A stretch of 64,000 nucleotides of DNA from Streptomyces sp. TLI_105 (GCF_900105415.1 NZ_FNSM01000001.1:1550001-1614000), one strand, 5' to 3'. Shown: positions 1-8,250, counted from the stretch's first letter. Notes: generated by a model from the sequence alone, not told the origin. Made by a program: numbers and translations.

Positions 1-623
1 AGTTCGACGCGACGCCGTTCCGCACCTCCGACCGGCTCCTGACCGCGGTCGCCGACACGCTCAAGGCCCTCGGCCCCTTCGGCTCGGGCCTCGACGTCTG
101 CTGCGGCACCGGCGCCGGCCTCGGCGTCCTCCGCTCGGTCTGCGCGGGCCGGGTCACGGGCGTCGACTTCAGTACGGGCATGCTGGCCCGGGCCCGGGAG
201 GCCCACCCGGACGCCGACCTGGTCCGCGCCGACGCCCTGGCCCTCCCCTTCGCCCCGGCCTTCGACCTGGCGGTCAGCTTCGGCGCCTTCGGCCACTTCC
301 TCCCGGCCGCCCAGCGCGCGCTCTTCGCCCAGGTCCACGCGGCCCTGCGCCCCGGCGGCACCTTCGCCTTCCCGCTCCCCGCACCCCCGCCGGTCGGATC
401 GCGCCTCTACTGGACCCTGTGGGGCTTCGACGCGGCGATGCGCGTCAGGAACGCCCTCTGGCGGCCGCCGTTCGTCATGTACTACCGCACCTTCCGCCTC
501 GCGGACGTCCGCACCCGACTGGAGGAGTCGGGCTTCGAGGTCACCCTCGTCCCGATCGAATCCCTCGGCCACCGCGAGGACGGCAGCCCGCGGTGCAGGC
601 TGGTGGTGGCACGGAAGGCGTAG
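1..623 (+). CDS. Class I SAM-dependent methyltransferase, 5' end cut by window edge
   Basis: The open frame runs in from the left edge and stops at 623, so the N-terminus is missing. It shows a Rossmann methyltransferase core: a motif I glycine-rich loop (LDVCCGTGAGLG), then VTGVDFS for the acidic residue that holds the SAM ribose, and an ALRPGGTF segment typical of the post-motif III region. The substrate cannot be inferred. The C-terminal part (VLPHLPP-like strand pairing is absent; it ends in a CRLVVARKA strand) is usual for small-molecule methyltransferases. It converges on the zinc-ribbon gene that ends 9 bases downstream. Confidence 0.8.
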   Translation, partial: FDATPFRTSDRLLTAVADTLKALGPFGSGLDVCCGTGAGLGVLRSVCAGRVTGVDFSTGMLARAREAHPDADLVRADALALPFAPAFDLAVSFGAFGHFLPAAQRALFAQVHAALRPGGTFAFPLPAPPPVGSRLYWTLWGFDAAMRVRNALWRPPFVMYYRTFRLADVRTRLEESGFEVTLVPIESLGHREDGSPRCRLVVARKA

Positions 624-632
624 GGGCGCGCG

Positions 633-983
633 TCAGGCCTTCTTGACCACGCTGGACTTGAGCTGCATGGCGCCGAAGCCGTCGATGCGGCAGTCGATGT
701 CGTGGCCGTCGACGCCGTCGACGAGGCGGATGTTGCGGACCTTGGTGCCGGCCTTGATGCCGGAGGGGTTGCCCTTGACCTTGAGCGCCTTCACGACGGT
801 CACGGTGTCGCCGTCGCTCAGCACGTTGCCGACGGCGTCCTTGATCACACGCTCCCCCGCGGTGTCGGCGGCGTCCTCGGCGGGGATCCACTCGTGGCCG
901 CACTCCGGGCACACCACGAGGTCGTTCATCTCGTAGGTGTACTCGCCGGCGCACTGGGGGCAGGGGGGAATGGTGTCGTTCAC
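633..983 (-). CDS. PhnA/YjdM-family zinc ribbon protein
   Basis: A 116-residue protein with an N-terminal zinc ribbon made of two CPxC knuckles (CPQC and CPEC about 18 residues apart), followed by a small beta-barrel-like domain containing DGDTVTVVKALKVKG. This matches the PhnA/YjdM family, once linked to alkylphosphonate use by its location in E. coli; its real biochemical role is unknown. I chose the GTG start at 983 because the family begins just before the first CPxC, and a G-rich run precedes it. The frame is open further upstream into the tRNA terminator, which cannot be coding. It appears monocistronic and lies downstream of, and on the same strand as, tRNA-Leu. Confidence 0.85.
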   Translation of the reverse strand: MNDTIPPCPQCAGEYTYEMNDLVVCPECGHEWIPAEDAADTAGERVIKDAVGNVLSDGDTVTVVKALKVKGNPSGIKAGTKVRNIRLVDGVDGHDIDCRIDGFGAMQLKSSVVKKA

Positions 984-1044
984 GCCCCCAGGATAAGCGG
1001 CGCCCACGCCCGTGACCTCGGACGACGGCCCGTCGGCGGGGAAA

Positions 1045-1085
1045 CGGAAAGTGCCGGTCGATACGAGATCGACCGGCACTTTCCG
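1045..1085 (-). terminator. Long perfect hairpin, probable tRNA-Leu terminator
   Basis: An 18-bp perfect inverted repeat (1045-1062 and 1068-1085) with a 5-base loop begins 2 bases after the encoded CCA end of tRNA-Leu. Long hairpins without a strong U-tract are usual terminators in Streptomyces. It also separates the tRNA transcript from the zinc-ribbon gene. Confidence 0.85.
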
Positions 1086-1087
1086 TG

Positions 1088-1175
1088 TGGTGTCCGAGGG
1101 GGGACTTGAACCCCCACGCCCGATAAAGGGCACTAGCACCTCAAGCTAGCGCGTCTGCCATTCCGCCACCCGGAC
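1088..1175 (-). tRNA. tRNA-Leu (anticodon GAG), CCA encoded
   Basis: On the minus strand the gene begins GTCCGGG at 1175 and ends with the matching CTCGGAC (six canonical pairs and one G-U), discriminator A and an encoded CCA (1088-1090). The anticodon stem CTAGC/GCTAG frames the loop TTGAGGT, giving anticodon GAG (reads CUC/CUU). There is a long variable arm as expected of a class II leucine tRNA, and a normal T-loop GGTTCAAGTCC. A strong hairpin follows immediately. Confidence 0.97.
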
Positions 1176-1394
1176 CAGGTGTGATTGTCGTTCCGGGGTT
1201 TCCCCCGCGGCGACAGAGATAACTCTACCAGGGGTTCGCGGTGCCTTTCACCAGCGTTTCCCATGGTCAACCGGTACCCGGTGGGAGCCCGGCGCCCCCC
1301 GACGCCGGCTCCGTGGAGGCCACACTGACGACCGGCACGCGGTCCAGGCCAATCCTTCGGCGGGAGTCCGTCAGGTCGGTTGACCTGGAAGAGG

Positions 1395-2051
1395 TCAGCG
1401 GACCTCGACCAGGCGGGCCGAGACCACCACGTTGCCCGCGTAGCCGCTCTCCTCGGTGAAGGTGCCGCCGCAGGTGATCAGCCGCAGTTCGGGGACGCCC
1501 GCGTCCCCGTAGACCCGCCGGGCGGGGAAGCCCTCCTTGGGGACGACCTCCACCCCGTACACGGCGAAGACGGCGGTCCTGCCGTCCCGCCGGACGACCT
1601 CCACGCGGTGCCCCTTGCCGAGGGCCCCGAGGTCGTAGAAGACGGCCCGGCCGTTCGGGGTGTCGACATGCCCGACGACGACGGCGGTGCCGCGCTCACC
1701 GGGGGTGACCGCCCCGGTGAACCAGCCCGCCAGCCGGTCGTCCTCGGGCGGCGGCGCCTCGATCCAGCCGTCGGCGTCGAGCCCGACCGCGGTGACGGGC
1801 GCGTCGACGCGGACGGCGGGGACGCGGACCCGGACGGGGGGCGAGGCGGGCAGCGGGGCGGGGACGGACACGGGCGCGAGGGCGGCGAGTCCGGCCCGTG
1901 TCCCGTCGGGCGCGGCCGCGGCGAGGGGCTGCGGCGGGCCGACGGCCGCGAACTCCCCCGTACCGCCGCGCACGAGGTGCACCCCGACGAGGAGGACGAC
2001 GGCGACGACGCCCCAGGCGCCGCGCCCTCCCGTACCGTCCGAACGCCCCAC
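1395..2051 (-). CDS. Class F sortase
   Basis: 218 residues from a GTG start preceded by GGAGGAGGG. Residues about 11-28 form the single N-terminal membrane anchor; a proline/alanine-rich stalk leads to the sortase beta-barrel. The catalytic His is H128 in VVVGHVDT and the nucleophile is C194 in LITCGGTF, the typical class F signature; an Arg near the C-terminus (R213) may complete the triad, although the usual Arg in the segment just after the Cys strand is not obvious. Sortases cleave a sorting signal and transfer the protein to the cell wall. A secreted protein with a C-terminal membrane segment is encoded 300 bases upstream on the same strand and may be a partner, but it has no LPxTG motif. 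Confidence 0.9.
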   Translation of the reverse strand: MGRSDGTGGRGAWGVVAVVLLVGVHLVRGGTGEFAAVGPPQPLAAAAPDGTRAGLAALAPVSVPAPLPASPPVRVRVPAVRVDAPVTAVGLDADGWIEAPPPEDDRLAGWFTGAVTPGERGTAVVVGHVDTPNGRAVFYDLGALGKGHRVEVVRRDGRTAVFAVYGVEVVPKEGFPARRVYGDAGVPELRLITCGGTFTEESGYAGNVVVSARLVEVR

Positions 2052-2078
2052 TTCCGCCCTCCTCCGCCTTCCGCGCGT

Positions 2079-2282
2079 AGGGCCTGTCCGACAAATGGCG
2101 TCGGATCAGGCCGGGTCGTCCGGTGCGTGCGATCGGCGTGCGGCCGGGACGCCCTCGAATGGGGACTCCCCTGCTCGAGCGAAGCCGAGAGCTTGGGGAA
2201 GGAGCTACTTGGGCGTCCCGGCCGTGCGGCGAACGTGCGTGCCGGGCGGGCCGGACCCGACGGGAATTGTCGGACAGGCCCT
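2079..2282. repeat. MITE-like element with terminal inverted repeats
   Basis: The 302-base gap between the sortase gene and the secreted-protein gene is mostly this 204-bp element. Its ends are inverted repeats: 16 bases are perfect (2079-2094 against 2267-2282, AGGGCCTGTCCGACAA), and similarity continues imperfectly for about 20 more bases inward. Inside is a second hairpin-rich stretch (about 2155-2205) that includes CTCCCCTGCTCGAGCG, a string also found near 32110 in this window. It codes for nothing convincing. A target-site duplication is not obvious. From memory this resembles non-autonomous repeats common in Streptomyces genomes. Confidence 0.75.
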
Positions 2283-2353
2283 GGCGCCCCTCCGTCCCGG
2301 ACCTCGTCACACCGGGGCGGAGGGGCCGTTTCGGGTCCCCCGGGTACGGGCCG

Positions 2354-2902
2354 TCAGGCGCGGCCGTCGGCGTGGCGGCGGGTCAGCACGACGGCGGCGC
2401 CGAGCGCTCCGGCGATGAGCAGGACGCCGGTGACCAGTTCGGTGGCGCCGAGCCCGTCGGCGTCCGCGCCGGAGGCGGCGGTGCCGTAGCCGGCCTTCAC
2501 GCCCTTGTGGGCTCCGGTGTGCGTGCCGGTGTCGTGCCCGGTGTTCCCGCCGGTGTCGCCCTGGGCGATGGCGAGCCGGGTGGTGCCCCGCTCGCCCTTG
2601 CAGTCGAAGGTGATCTCGTACTCGGTGCCGACCTTGGCGTCGAGGTCCACGGTCGCGGTGCCCGGACGGCCCTCGTTGAGGGTCACGGTCTCGAACACGG
2701 TGGAGGTGACGGTCACGGAGGGCACTTCGCAGCCGTCGGACGTGAGGGTGACGGTGCCGCCGGGGGCGATCGTCGCGGGGGTGACGGAGAAGCCGAACGA
2801 CGTGATGTCGTGGTCGCCGTCGTCGGCCGTCGCCAGGGGCGCGACCGTCACGACGGCGACGGCGCCGAGCAGGGCGGCGGAAGCGGCACGTATCACGCGC
2901 AT
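2354..2902 (-). CDS. Secreted protein with C-terminal membrane anchor, sortase neighbour
   Basis: 182 residues. The ATG at 2902 is chosen because GGAGG lies 6 bases upstream. Residues 1-27 are a signal peptide (MRVIRAASAALLGAV... ending ATA). The mature part is a beta-rich domain with two cysteines likely to form a disulfide (DGCEVP and FDCKG), resembling an Ig-like or extracellular matrix fold. A Gly/Thr/His-rich linker leads to a final hydrophobic helix and RRHADGRA tail. That architecture looks like a sortase substrate, but no LPxTG-like pentapeptide precedes the helix, so it may simply be membrane-anchored. Function unknown. Confidence 0.75.
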   Translation of the reverse strand: MRVIRAASAALLGAVAVVTVAPLATADDGDHDITSFGFSVTPATIAPGGTVTLTSDGCEVPSVTVTSTVFETVTLNEGRPGTATVDLDAKVGTEYEITFDCKGERGTTRLAIAQGDTGGNTGHDTGTHTGAHKGVKAGYGTAASGADADGLGATELVTGVLLIAGALGAAVVLTRRHADGRA

Positions 2903-3057
2903 GGCGGTCCTCCAGATCACGGGAGGGCCCCGGAGGCGGATCGATTCCGCGGCCGGAAGGGGACGACCCTCACCGCGATCGAAGCTAGGTCCGCCCCCGG
3001 CGCGCCGCCACCGGGCTCCGCCGAACGGGGCACGGCGGCCGGGAGGACCCGGGGGGT

Positions 3058-4002
3058 CTACGGGACGCGGACGACCTGTCCGGCGTAGGAGAGGTTGCCG
3101 CCGAAGCCGAAGAGGAGCACCATCCCCCCGGAGGGGAGCTCGCCGCGCTCGACCAGCTTGGCGAGGGCGAGCGGGATGGAGGCGGCCGAGGTGTTGCCGG
3201 AGTCGACGACGTCACGGGCGACGACGGCGTTGACGGCGCCGATCTTCGCGGCGAGCGGCTCGATGATCCGCAGGTTGGCCTGGTGCAGGACGACGCCCGC
3301 GAGCTCCTCGGGGGTGATGCCGGAGCGCTCGCAGGTCTTCCGGGCGAGGGCGGGCAGCTGCTGGGTGGCCCAGCGGTAGACGGACTGGCCCTCCTGGGCG
3401 AAGCGGGGCGGGGTGCCCTCGATGCGGACGGCGTGGCCCATCTCCGGGACCGAGCCCCACAGGACCGGGCCGATGGCGCCGGTGTCGGTCTCGGTGGCCT
3501 CGACGATCGCGGCGCCGGCCCCGTCACCGGTGAGGACGCAGGTGGTGCGGTCGGTCCAGTCGGTGATCTCGGTCATCTTGTCGGCGCCGATGACGAGGGC
3601 GCGGCGGGCCGCCCCGGCCCGCACCGCGTGGTCGGCGGTGGCGAGCGCGTGGGTGAAGCCGGCGCAGACCACGTTGAGGTCCATGGTGGCGGGCGAGCCC
3701 ATGCCGAGGCGGGCGGCGACGCGGGCGGCCGTGTTGGGCGAGCGGTCGATCGCGGTGGAGGTGGCGACGAGGACGAGGTCGATGTCGCCGGCGGTGAGGC
3801 CGGCGGCGGCGAGGGCCTTGCCGGCCGCGTGGGCGGCGAGCTCGTCGACGGGCTCGTCGGGGCCCGCGACGTGCCGGGTGCGGATGCCGACCCGGCTGAG
3901 GATCCATTCGTCGCTCGTGTCGACCAGTTCGGCGAGGTCGTGGTTGGTCAGCACCTTGGCGGGCTGGTAGTGCCCGAGCGCGGCAATGCGAGTGCCCGTC
4001 AT
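3058..4002 (-). CDS. Ketoacyl-ACP synthase III (FabH-like)
   Basis: 314 residues, normal length for KAS III. The catalytic triad is visible: C113 in NVVCAGFTHA, H240 in VVLHQANLRI and N270 in DSGNTSAAS. The C-terminal GFGGNLSYAG segment also fits. KAS III enzymes condense an acyl-CoA starter with malonyl-ACP to begin fatty acid synthesis; in actinomycetes paralogues outside the main fab cluster are common and may take unusual starters or make beta-keto or olefin precursors. No ACP, FabD or FabF gene is adjacent, so this is a stand-alone paralogue and not evidently the housekeeping copy. It is divergent from fdhD across a 246-base gap. Confidence 0.88.
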   Translation of the reverse strand: MTGTRIAALGHYQPAKVLTNHDLAELVDTSDEWILSRVGIRTRHVAGPDEPVDELAAHAAGKALAAAGLTAGDIDLVLVATSTAIDRSPNTAARVAARLGMGSPATMDLNVVCAGFTHALATADHAVRAGAARRALVIGADKMTEITDWTDRTTCVLTGDGAGAAIVEATETDTGAIGPVLWGSVPEMGHAVRIEGTPPRFAQEGQSVYRWATQQLPALARKTCERSGITPEELAGVVLHQANLRIIEPLAAKIGAVNAVVARDVVDSGNTSAASIPLALAKLVERGELPSGGMVLLFGFGGNLSYAGQVVRVP

Positions 4003-4248
4003 ACTCGGGACCCCCTAGGTGGTTCGTTCGTCCGGCAGGATCCCCCAGTCTTGCCAGCGACTGATCAGTAACAGGTGACGTAAACCACCAACATTCCCCC
4101 GTATCGCTTGGCCGACCGTGACAAGGCCCCGGGCCCGGCACGGCTGCCCGCCCGGCTCCGGACGTGCGTTCGGCGGAGGAGTGTGGCGGAGAATGGGGGC
4201 CGTCAGGGCCTTCCCGGCCTTCCCGCGGAGAGAATCGAGTGCGTCACG

Positions 4249-5076
4249 ATGGGACGGGTCACCGAGCGAAGGCGTGTCCTGCGGATCCGGGGCGGTGCGG
4301 TCAACACGCGGCCCGACACCCTGGTGGCGGAGGAGCCGCTGGAGATCCGGCTGAACGGACGCCCGATCGCGATCACCATGCGCACGCCGGGCGACGACTT
4401 CGCGCTCGCGGCCGGTTTCCTGGTGAGCGAGGGGGTCCTGGCGGCGGCGTCGGACGTGCGGAACATCGTGTACTGCGCGGGCGCCACGGACGACGGCCGG
4501 AACACGTACAACGTGGTGGACGTGCAGCTCGCCCCCGGCGTGGCGGTCCCGGACATCTCGCTGGAGCGGAACGTCTACACGACGTCCTCGTGCGGACTGT
4601 GCGGCAAGGCCAGCCTGGACGCGGTCCGCACCACGGCCCGCTTCCCGATCGCCGACGCTCCCCCGCTCCGGATCGCCCCCGGGCTGCTGTCCCTGCTCCC
4701 GGAGCGGCTGCGGGCGGCGCAGCGGGTCTTCGACTCGACCGGCGGGCTGCACGCGGCGGCGCTGTTCACGGAGGACGGCGAGCTGCTCGACGTACGGGAG
4801 GACGTGGGCCGGCACAACGCCGTGGACAAGCTGGTCGGGCGGGCGCTGCGGGAGGGGCTGCTGCCGCTGGAGCGGGCCGTGCTGCTGGTGTCGGGGCGGG
4901 CCTCGTTCGAGCTGGCGCAGAAGGCCGTGATGGCGGGGATCCCGGTGCTCGCCGCGGTGTCCGCGCCGTCCTCGCTCGCCGTGGACCTGGCCGCCGAGAC
5001 GGGCCTGACCCTGGTCGGCTTCCTGCGCGGGCCGGACATGAACGTGTACGCGGGCGAGCACCGGATCGCGCTCTGA
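4249..5076 (+). CDS. fdhD: Formate dehydrogenase accessory sulfurtransferase FdhD
   Basis: 275 residues beginning [10 protein letters not shown], the usual start of the Streptomyces family. The FdhD signature SSCGLCG holds C115 and C118, which in E. coli FdhD carry sulfur from IscS to the molybdenum cofactor. [14 protein letters not shown] and [13 protein letters not shown] are family hallmarks, as is [13 protein letters not shown]. No good Shine-Dalgarno is close to the ATG (GGAG is 18 bases away). The frame is open upstream to 4108, but that part is low-complexity and the family starts at 4249. No formate dehydrogenase subunit gene is in the window. Confidence 0.92.
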   Translation: MGRVTERRRVLRIRGGAVNTRPDTLVAEEPLEIRLNGRPIAITMRTPGDDFALAAGFLVSEGVLAAASDVRNIVYCAGATDDGRNTYNVVDVQLAPGVAVPDISLERNVYTTSSCGLCGKASLDAVRTTARFPIADAPPLRIAPGLLSLLPERLRAAQRVFDSTGGLHAAALFTEDGELLDVREDVGRHNAVDKLVGRALREGLLPLERAVLLVSGRASFELAQKAVMAGIPVLAAVSAPSSLAVDLAAETGLTLVGFLRGPDMNVYAGEHRIAL

Positions 5077-5084
5077 GGGTCCCG

Positions 5085-5468
5085 TCAGTTCTTCGGCGGG
5101 TCGATCATCTGGAGGGTGAGGGTGGCCGGGGGCGGGGCGATGCCGGGGCCGCCGGCGGCCGTCCAGGCGAGGATGTCGTCGAGGCAGTCGTCGTCCACGG
5201 TGAAGCCGATCCAGGCGGCCCGTCCGCCGCGCCGCCGGCCCTCGGTGGAGGGCTGGACCACGACGACGTTCGCCTGGGCGCAGGGTCCGAGGCAGTCGCT
5301 GGTGCGGACGGCGAGCCGGCCGCCGGAGGCCGCGGCGGCCTCGCGGAGGCGGGCGAGCTGTCCGGCGTGGTCGGTGCCGGGGTTCTTGCGGGCGTCGCCG
5401 CAGCAGCAGCCGCGGCAGACGACCAGGGAGCAGGGGCGGGCCCCGTACCGTATCGGCACCGGGGTCAC
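5085..5468 (-). CDS. Thioredoxin-like [2Fe-2S] ferredoxin domain protein
   Basis: 127 residues. The fold signature is CLGPCAQANVVVVQP near the C-terminal half (C59, C63) with a cysteine cluster near the N-terminus (C13, C18, C21-C23), as in thioredoxin-like [2Fe-2S] proteins such as NuoE and shethna-type ferredoxins; the four cluster ligands are probably C13 or C18, a second from the CCC run, C59 and C63. It starts with a GTG that overlaps the stop of the isochorismatase-fold gene by four bases (GTGA), so the two are translationally coupled. It converges on fdhD only 8 bases away; electron transfer for a molybdoenzyme is possible but not shown. Confidence 0.8.
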   Translation of the reverse strand: MTPVPIRYGARPCSLVVCRGCCCGDARKNPGTDHAGQLARLREAAAASGGRLAVRTSDCLGPCAQANVVVVQPSTEGRRRGGRAAWIGFTVDDDCLDDILAWTAAGGPGIAPPPATLTLQMIDPPKN

Positions 5469-5986
5469 TCGGGGCCGTCCAGGGTGATCGCGGAGACCGG
5501 TGCGACCGTGCCGAGGCGCGGGAAGTCGAGGTCGACGGAGGCGCGGTGCTCGTCGGCGGTGAGGGCGGACATGGCGTCCTCCGCGAAGACGAGGTCGTAG
5601 CCCAGGTCGCAGGCGGCGCGCGCGGTGGACTCGACGCCGAGGTTGGTGGCGATACCGCCGAGGACCAGGGTGGTGGCGCCGAATCCGGCGAGCAGCTCGT
5701 GGAGTCCGGTGTCCTGGAAGCCGCCGATGGTGCGCTTGACGACGACGGGGTCGCCGTCCCGGACGAGGTCGGGGACGAGCTCGCTGCCGGGCGGCTGGGC
5801 GTCGACGTTCGGCCGTTCGACGCGGAGGTGGACGACGGGCGCGCCGGCGGTCCGGAAGGTGTCGGCGAGCCGGGCGGAGGCGGCGAGGACGTCGGTGCCG
5901 GGGCGGGGGGCGAGGGGCAGCGCGACGATGCGTTCCATCAGGTCGACGAGGACGAGCGCGGTGCTGCCGGGATCGAGTGCGGGCAT
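5465..5986 (-). CDS. Isochorismatase-fold hydrolase lacking the catalytic Cys
   Basis: 173 residues with the alpha/beta isochorismatase-like fold. D15 (LVLVDLM) and K84 (VVVKR) of the catalytic triad are present. The cis-peptide and loop region reads GGIATNLGVEST, so the position that is Cys in nicotinamidase-type cysteine hydrolases is G117. Loss of this Cys is known in true isochorismatases (EntB, PhzD) and in the YecD group. The substrate is therefore unclear; amide hydrolysis by a Cys nucleophile is not expected. It is the first gene of a coupled pair with the ferredoxin. Confidence 0.85.
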   Translation of the reverse strand: MPALDPGSTALVLVDLMERIVALPLAPRPGTDVLAASARLADTFRTAGAPVVHLRVERPNVDAQPPGSELVPDLVRDGDPVVVKRTIGGFQDTGLHELLAGFGATTLVLGGIATNLGVESTARAACDLGYDLVFAEDAMSALTADEHRASVDLDFPRLGTVAPVSAITLDGPE

Positions 5987-6071
5987 GGGAGCACCGTAGC
6001 GGCCCGGATGATCATCCCGGGCGGGGCGTGGGTGTGATCCGGCCGACGGAGGAGCGGGCGGGCCCGCGGGG

Positions 6072-7142
6072 TCACGCGCCCGGCGTCGGGACCCCGGGTG
6101 TGCGGGCCGTTTCCTTCGCCGCGGCCACCGGACCCGCGGCGGGTTCCGGGTCGCGGGAGCGGCGCTTCGCGATGACCGCGCAGACCATCAGCTGCATCTG
6201 GTGGAAGAGCATCAGCGGCAGCACGGCGAGGGAGGCCTGCGGGCCGAAGAGGACGCTCGCCATCGGCAGCCCGGCCGCCAGGCTCTTCTTGGAGCCGGCG
6301 AACTGGATCGCGATCCGGTCGGCCCGGTCGAAGCCGAGGCGGCCGGCCCCGTACCAGGTCGCGGTCAGCATCACCGCGAGGAGCACGGCCTCGACGGCGA
6401 GCAGCAGTCCCAGCCGGGCGGGGGTCACCAGGTGCCAGATGCCGGCGGTCATGCCCTGGCTGAAGGCGGTGTGGACGACGAGGAGGATCGAGCCCCGGTC
6501 GACGTATCCGAGGACCTTCTTGTGGCGGACGAGGAAGGCTCCGACCCAACGGCGCAGGAACTGCCCGGCCAGGAACGGCACGAGGAGCTGGAGCACGATC
6601 TTCAGGAGCGCGTCGGCGGAGAGGCCGCCCGCGCTGTCGCCGAGGAGCAGCGCCGCGAGCAGCGGGGTGAGGACGATGCCGGCGAGCGAGGAGAACGAGC
6701 CGGCGCAGATCGCGGCGGGCACGTTGCCCCGGGCGATCGAGGTGAACGCGATGGAGGACTGGATGGTGGACGGCACCAGGCAGAGGAAGAGGAAGCCGCT
6801 GTAGAGCTGCGGGGTGAGGACGCCGGGGACGAGGCCGCGCGCGGCGAGGCCGAGGAGCGGGAAGAGCAGGAAGGTGGAGCCGAGGACGGTGAGGTGGAGC
6901 CGCCAGTGCTTGAGGCCGTCGAGGGCCTCGCGGGTGGAGAGCCGGGCCCCGTAGAGGAAGAAGAGCAGGGCGACGGCCCCGGTCGACGTGCCCTTCATGA
7001 CGCTCGCGGTGGCGCCCGAGGCGGGGAGGAGCACGGCGAGGACGACCGTGCCGAGCAGCGCGAGGACGTACCCGTCGACGGGCAGCCAGGACGGCAGGCG
7101 GAGGGGACGGCGTGCGGTACGGGCGGGCGTGCGGGGGGTCAT
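6072..7142 (-). CDS. Bile acid:sodium symporter family (SBF-like) transporter
   Basis: 356 residues with about ten hydrophobic helices and the SBF-like signature segments: FFLYGARLSTREALDG, CLVPSTIQSSIAFT, GNVPAAICAGSFSSLAG and IQFAGSKKSLAAGLPM. These match the YfeH/RCH1-like branch (bile acid:Na+ symporter superfamily), whose bacterial members move organic anions; the substrate here is unknown. The ATG at 7142 follows GGAG with short spacing. It is divergent from a LysR regulator 123 bases away, the usual arrangement for a LysR-controlled transporter. Confidence 0.87.
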   Translation of the reverse strand: MTPRTPARTARRPLRLPSWLPVDGYVLALLGTVVLAVLLPASGATASVMKGTSTGAVALLFFLYGARLSTREALDGLKHWRLHLTVLGSTFLLFPLLGLAARGLVPGVLTPQLYSGFLFLCLVPSTIQSSIAFTSIARGNVPAAICAGSFSSLAGIVLTPLLAALLLGDSAGGLSADALLKIVLQLLVPFLAGQFLRRWVGAFLVRHKKVLGYVDRGSILLVVHTAFSQGMTAGIWHLVTPARLGLLLAVEAVLLAVMLTATWYGAGRLGFDRADRIAIQFAGSKKSLAAGLPMASVLFGPQASLAVLPLMLFHQMQLMVCAVIAKRRSRDPEPAAGPVAAAKETARTPGVPTPGA

Positions 7143-7239
7143 GGGCTCCACTGCTCTGTGCACTGCTGGGGTGGGTCGCGCCCGTCCATCCTGCTCCACG
7201 GCCCGGTGATCGGGAATCCCGTACAGTGCTCTGACTGTC

Positions 7240-7254
7240 ATCACGGTTCGCGAT
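7240..7254. promoter_or_regulatory. Candidate LysR-type T-N11-A box
   Basis: ATCACGGTTCGCGAT is an imperfect palindrome containing T-N11-A (T7241 to A7253), the core of LysR-family sites. It lies between the divergent transporter and LysR genes, 12 bases before the LysR start, where an autoregulatory site is expected. Confidence 0.4.
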
Positions 7255-7265
7255 AACGTCGGGGA

Positions 7266-8132
7266 ATGTACGAGCCCACCCAGCTGCGCACCTTCCTCGC
7301 CGTGGCCCAGACGCTGAGCTTCACGCGGGCCGCGGGCCGGCTCGGGCTGCGCCAGTCGACCGTCAGCCAGCACGTACGGCGCCTGGAGGAGGCGACGGGG
7401 CGTCCGCTGTTCGCCCGGGACACGCATCGCGTGGAGCTGACGGAGGACGGCGAGGCGATGCTCGGTTTCGCGCGCACGATCCTCCAGGCACACGAGCGGG
7501 CGGCGGCCTTCTTCGGCGGGACGCGGCTGCGGGGACGGCTGCGCTTCGGCGCCTCGGAGGACTTCGTGACGACCCGGCTGCCGGAGATCCTGGAGTCCTT
7601 CCGGCGCGAGCACCCCGAGGTCGACCTGGAGCTGACGGTCGAGCTGTCCGGGACGCTCCAGGCCCGGCTCGCGGCCGGCCGGCTCGATCTGATCCTGGCC
7701 AAGCGGCGCGGGGCCGAGAGCGAGGGCCGGCTCGTCTGGGAGGACACGCTCGTCTGGATCGGGGCGCCGGGGCTGCGGCTGGATCCGGACCGTCCGGTGC
7801 CGCTGATCCTGTACCCGCCGCCGGGGATCACCCGGGCTCGGGCCCTGGAGGCCCTGGAGGCGCAGGGCCGGGCGTGGCGGATCGCGTGCACGAGCTCCAG
7901 CCTGAGCGCGAACGTGGCGGCGGCCCGCGCGGGGCTCGGGGTGATGGCGCACACGCGGGGCCTGGTGCCGCCGGGGCTCGTCCCGGTGCCGGCCCGCGCG
8001 GGGCTCCCGGAGCTCGGGGACGTGGGTTTCGTGCTGCGCAAGGGCCGCCGGGGCGGGGAGACCCAGGAGGCGGCGGACGCCCTCGCGGAGGCGATCCTGG
8101 CGGGCGGCGACCGCCTGCACCGGCCGCGCTGA
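7266..8132 (+). CDS. LysR family transcriptional regulator
   Basis: 288 residues. The N-terminal winged HTH is clear (LRTFLAVAQTLSFTRAAGRLGLRQSTVSQHVRRLE), followed by the two-lobed substrate-binding domain (GRLRFGASEDF ... VELSGTLQARLAAGRLDLIL). The ATG follows GGGGA. It is divergent from the SBF-type transporter and probably controls it in response to the transported compound. The last bases of the gene are included in a nearby imperfect tandem duplication. Confidence 0.92.
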   Translation: MYEPTQLRTFLAVAQTLSFTRAAGRLGLRQSTVSQHVRRLEEATGRPLFARDTHRVELTEDGEAMLGFARTILQAHERAAAFFGGTRLRGRLRFGASEDFVTTRLPEILESFRREHPEVDLELTVELSGTLQARLAAGRLDLILAKRRGAESEGRLVWEDTLVWIGAPGLRLDPDRPVPLILYPPPGITRARALEALEAQGRAWRIACTSSSLSANVAAARAGLGVMAHTRGLVPPGLVPVPARAGLPELGDVGFVLRKGRRGGETQEAADALAEAILAGGDRLHRPR

Positions 8133-8250
8133 GCGGGGCGCGACCGCCGCACCGGCCGCGCCGAGCGGAGGGTCCTCCCGCCGCACCCGGCTCGCCGGGC
8201 GGGCGGCGCTCGGCGTACCCGGTGGGCAGGGCTCGGCGTGCCCGGTGGGC
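8107..8250. repeat. Short imperfect tandem repeats after the LysR gene
   Basis: The last codons and stop of the LysR gene (from about 8107) are repeated, with a one-base deletion, from 8140, giving a period of 33. A second direct pair (8208-8227 and 8231-8250, one mismatch) follows. The rest of the 396-base gap up to 8528 holds no gene; it must carry the promoter of the acyl-CoA ligase gene, but I could not place it with confidence. Confidence 0.6.

Noticed and set aside
2081..2094. MITE ends (CTGTCCGACAA) resemble the GntR operator TTGTCWGACAA
   Set aside because: The match is imperfect and the repeat is dispersed; treated as coincidence.
1660..2489. Long open frames on both strands across the sortase gene and the MITE-like element
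   Set aside because: They are antisense shadows caused by high GC and very poor coding pattern; the sortase frame has the conserved motifs.
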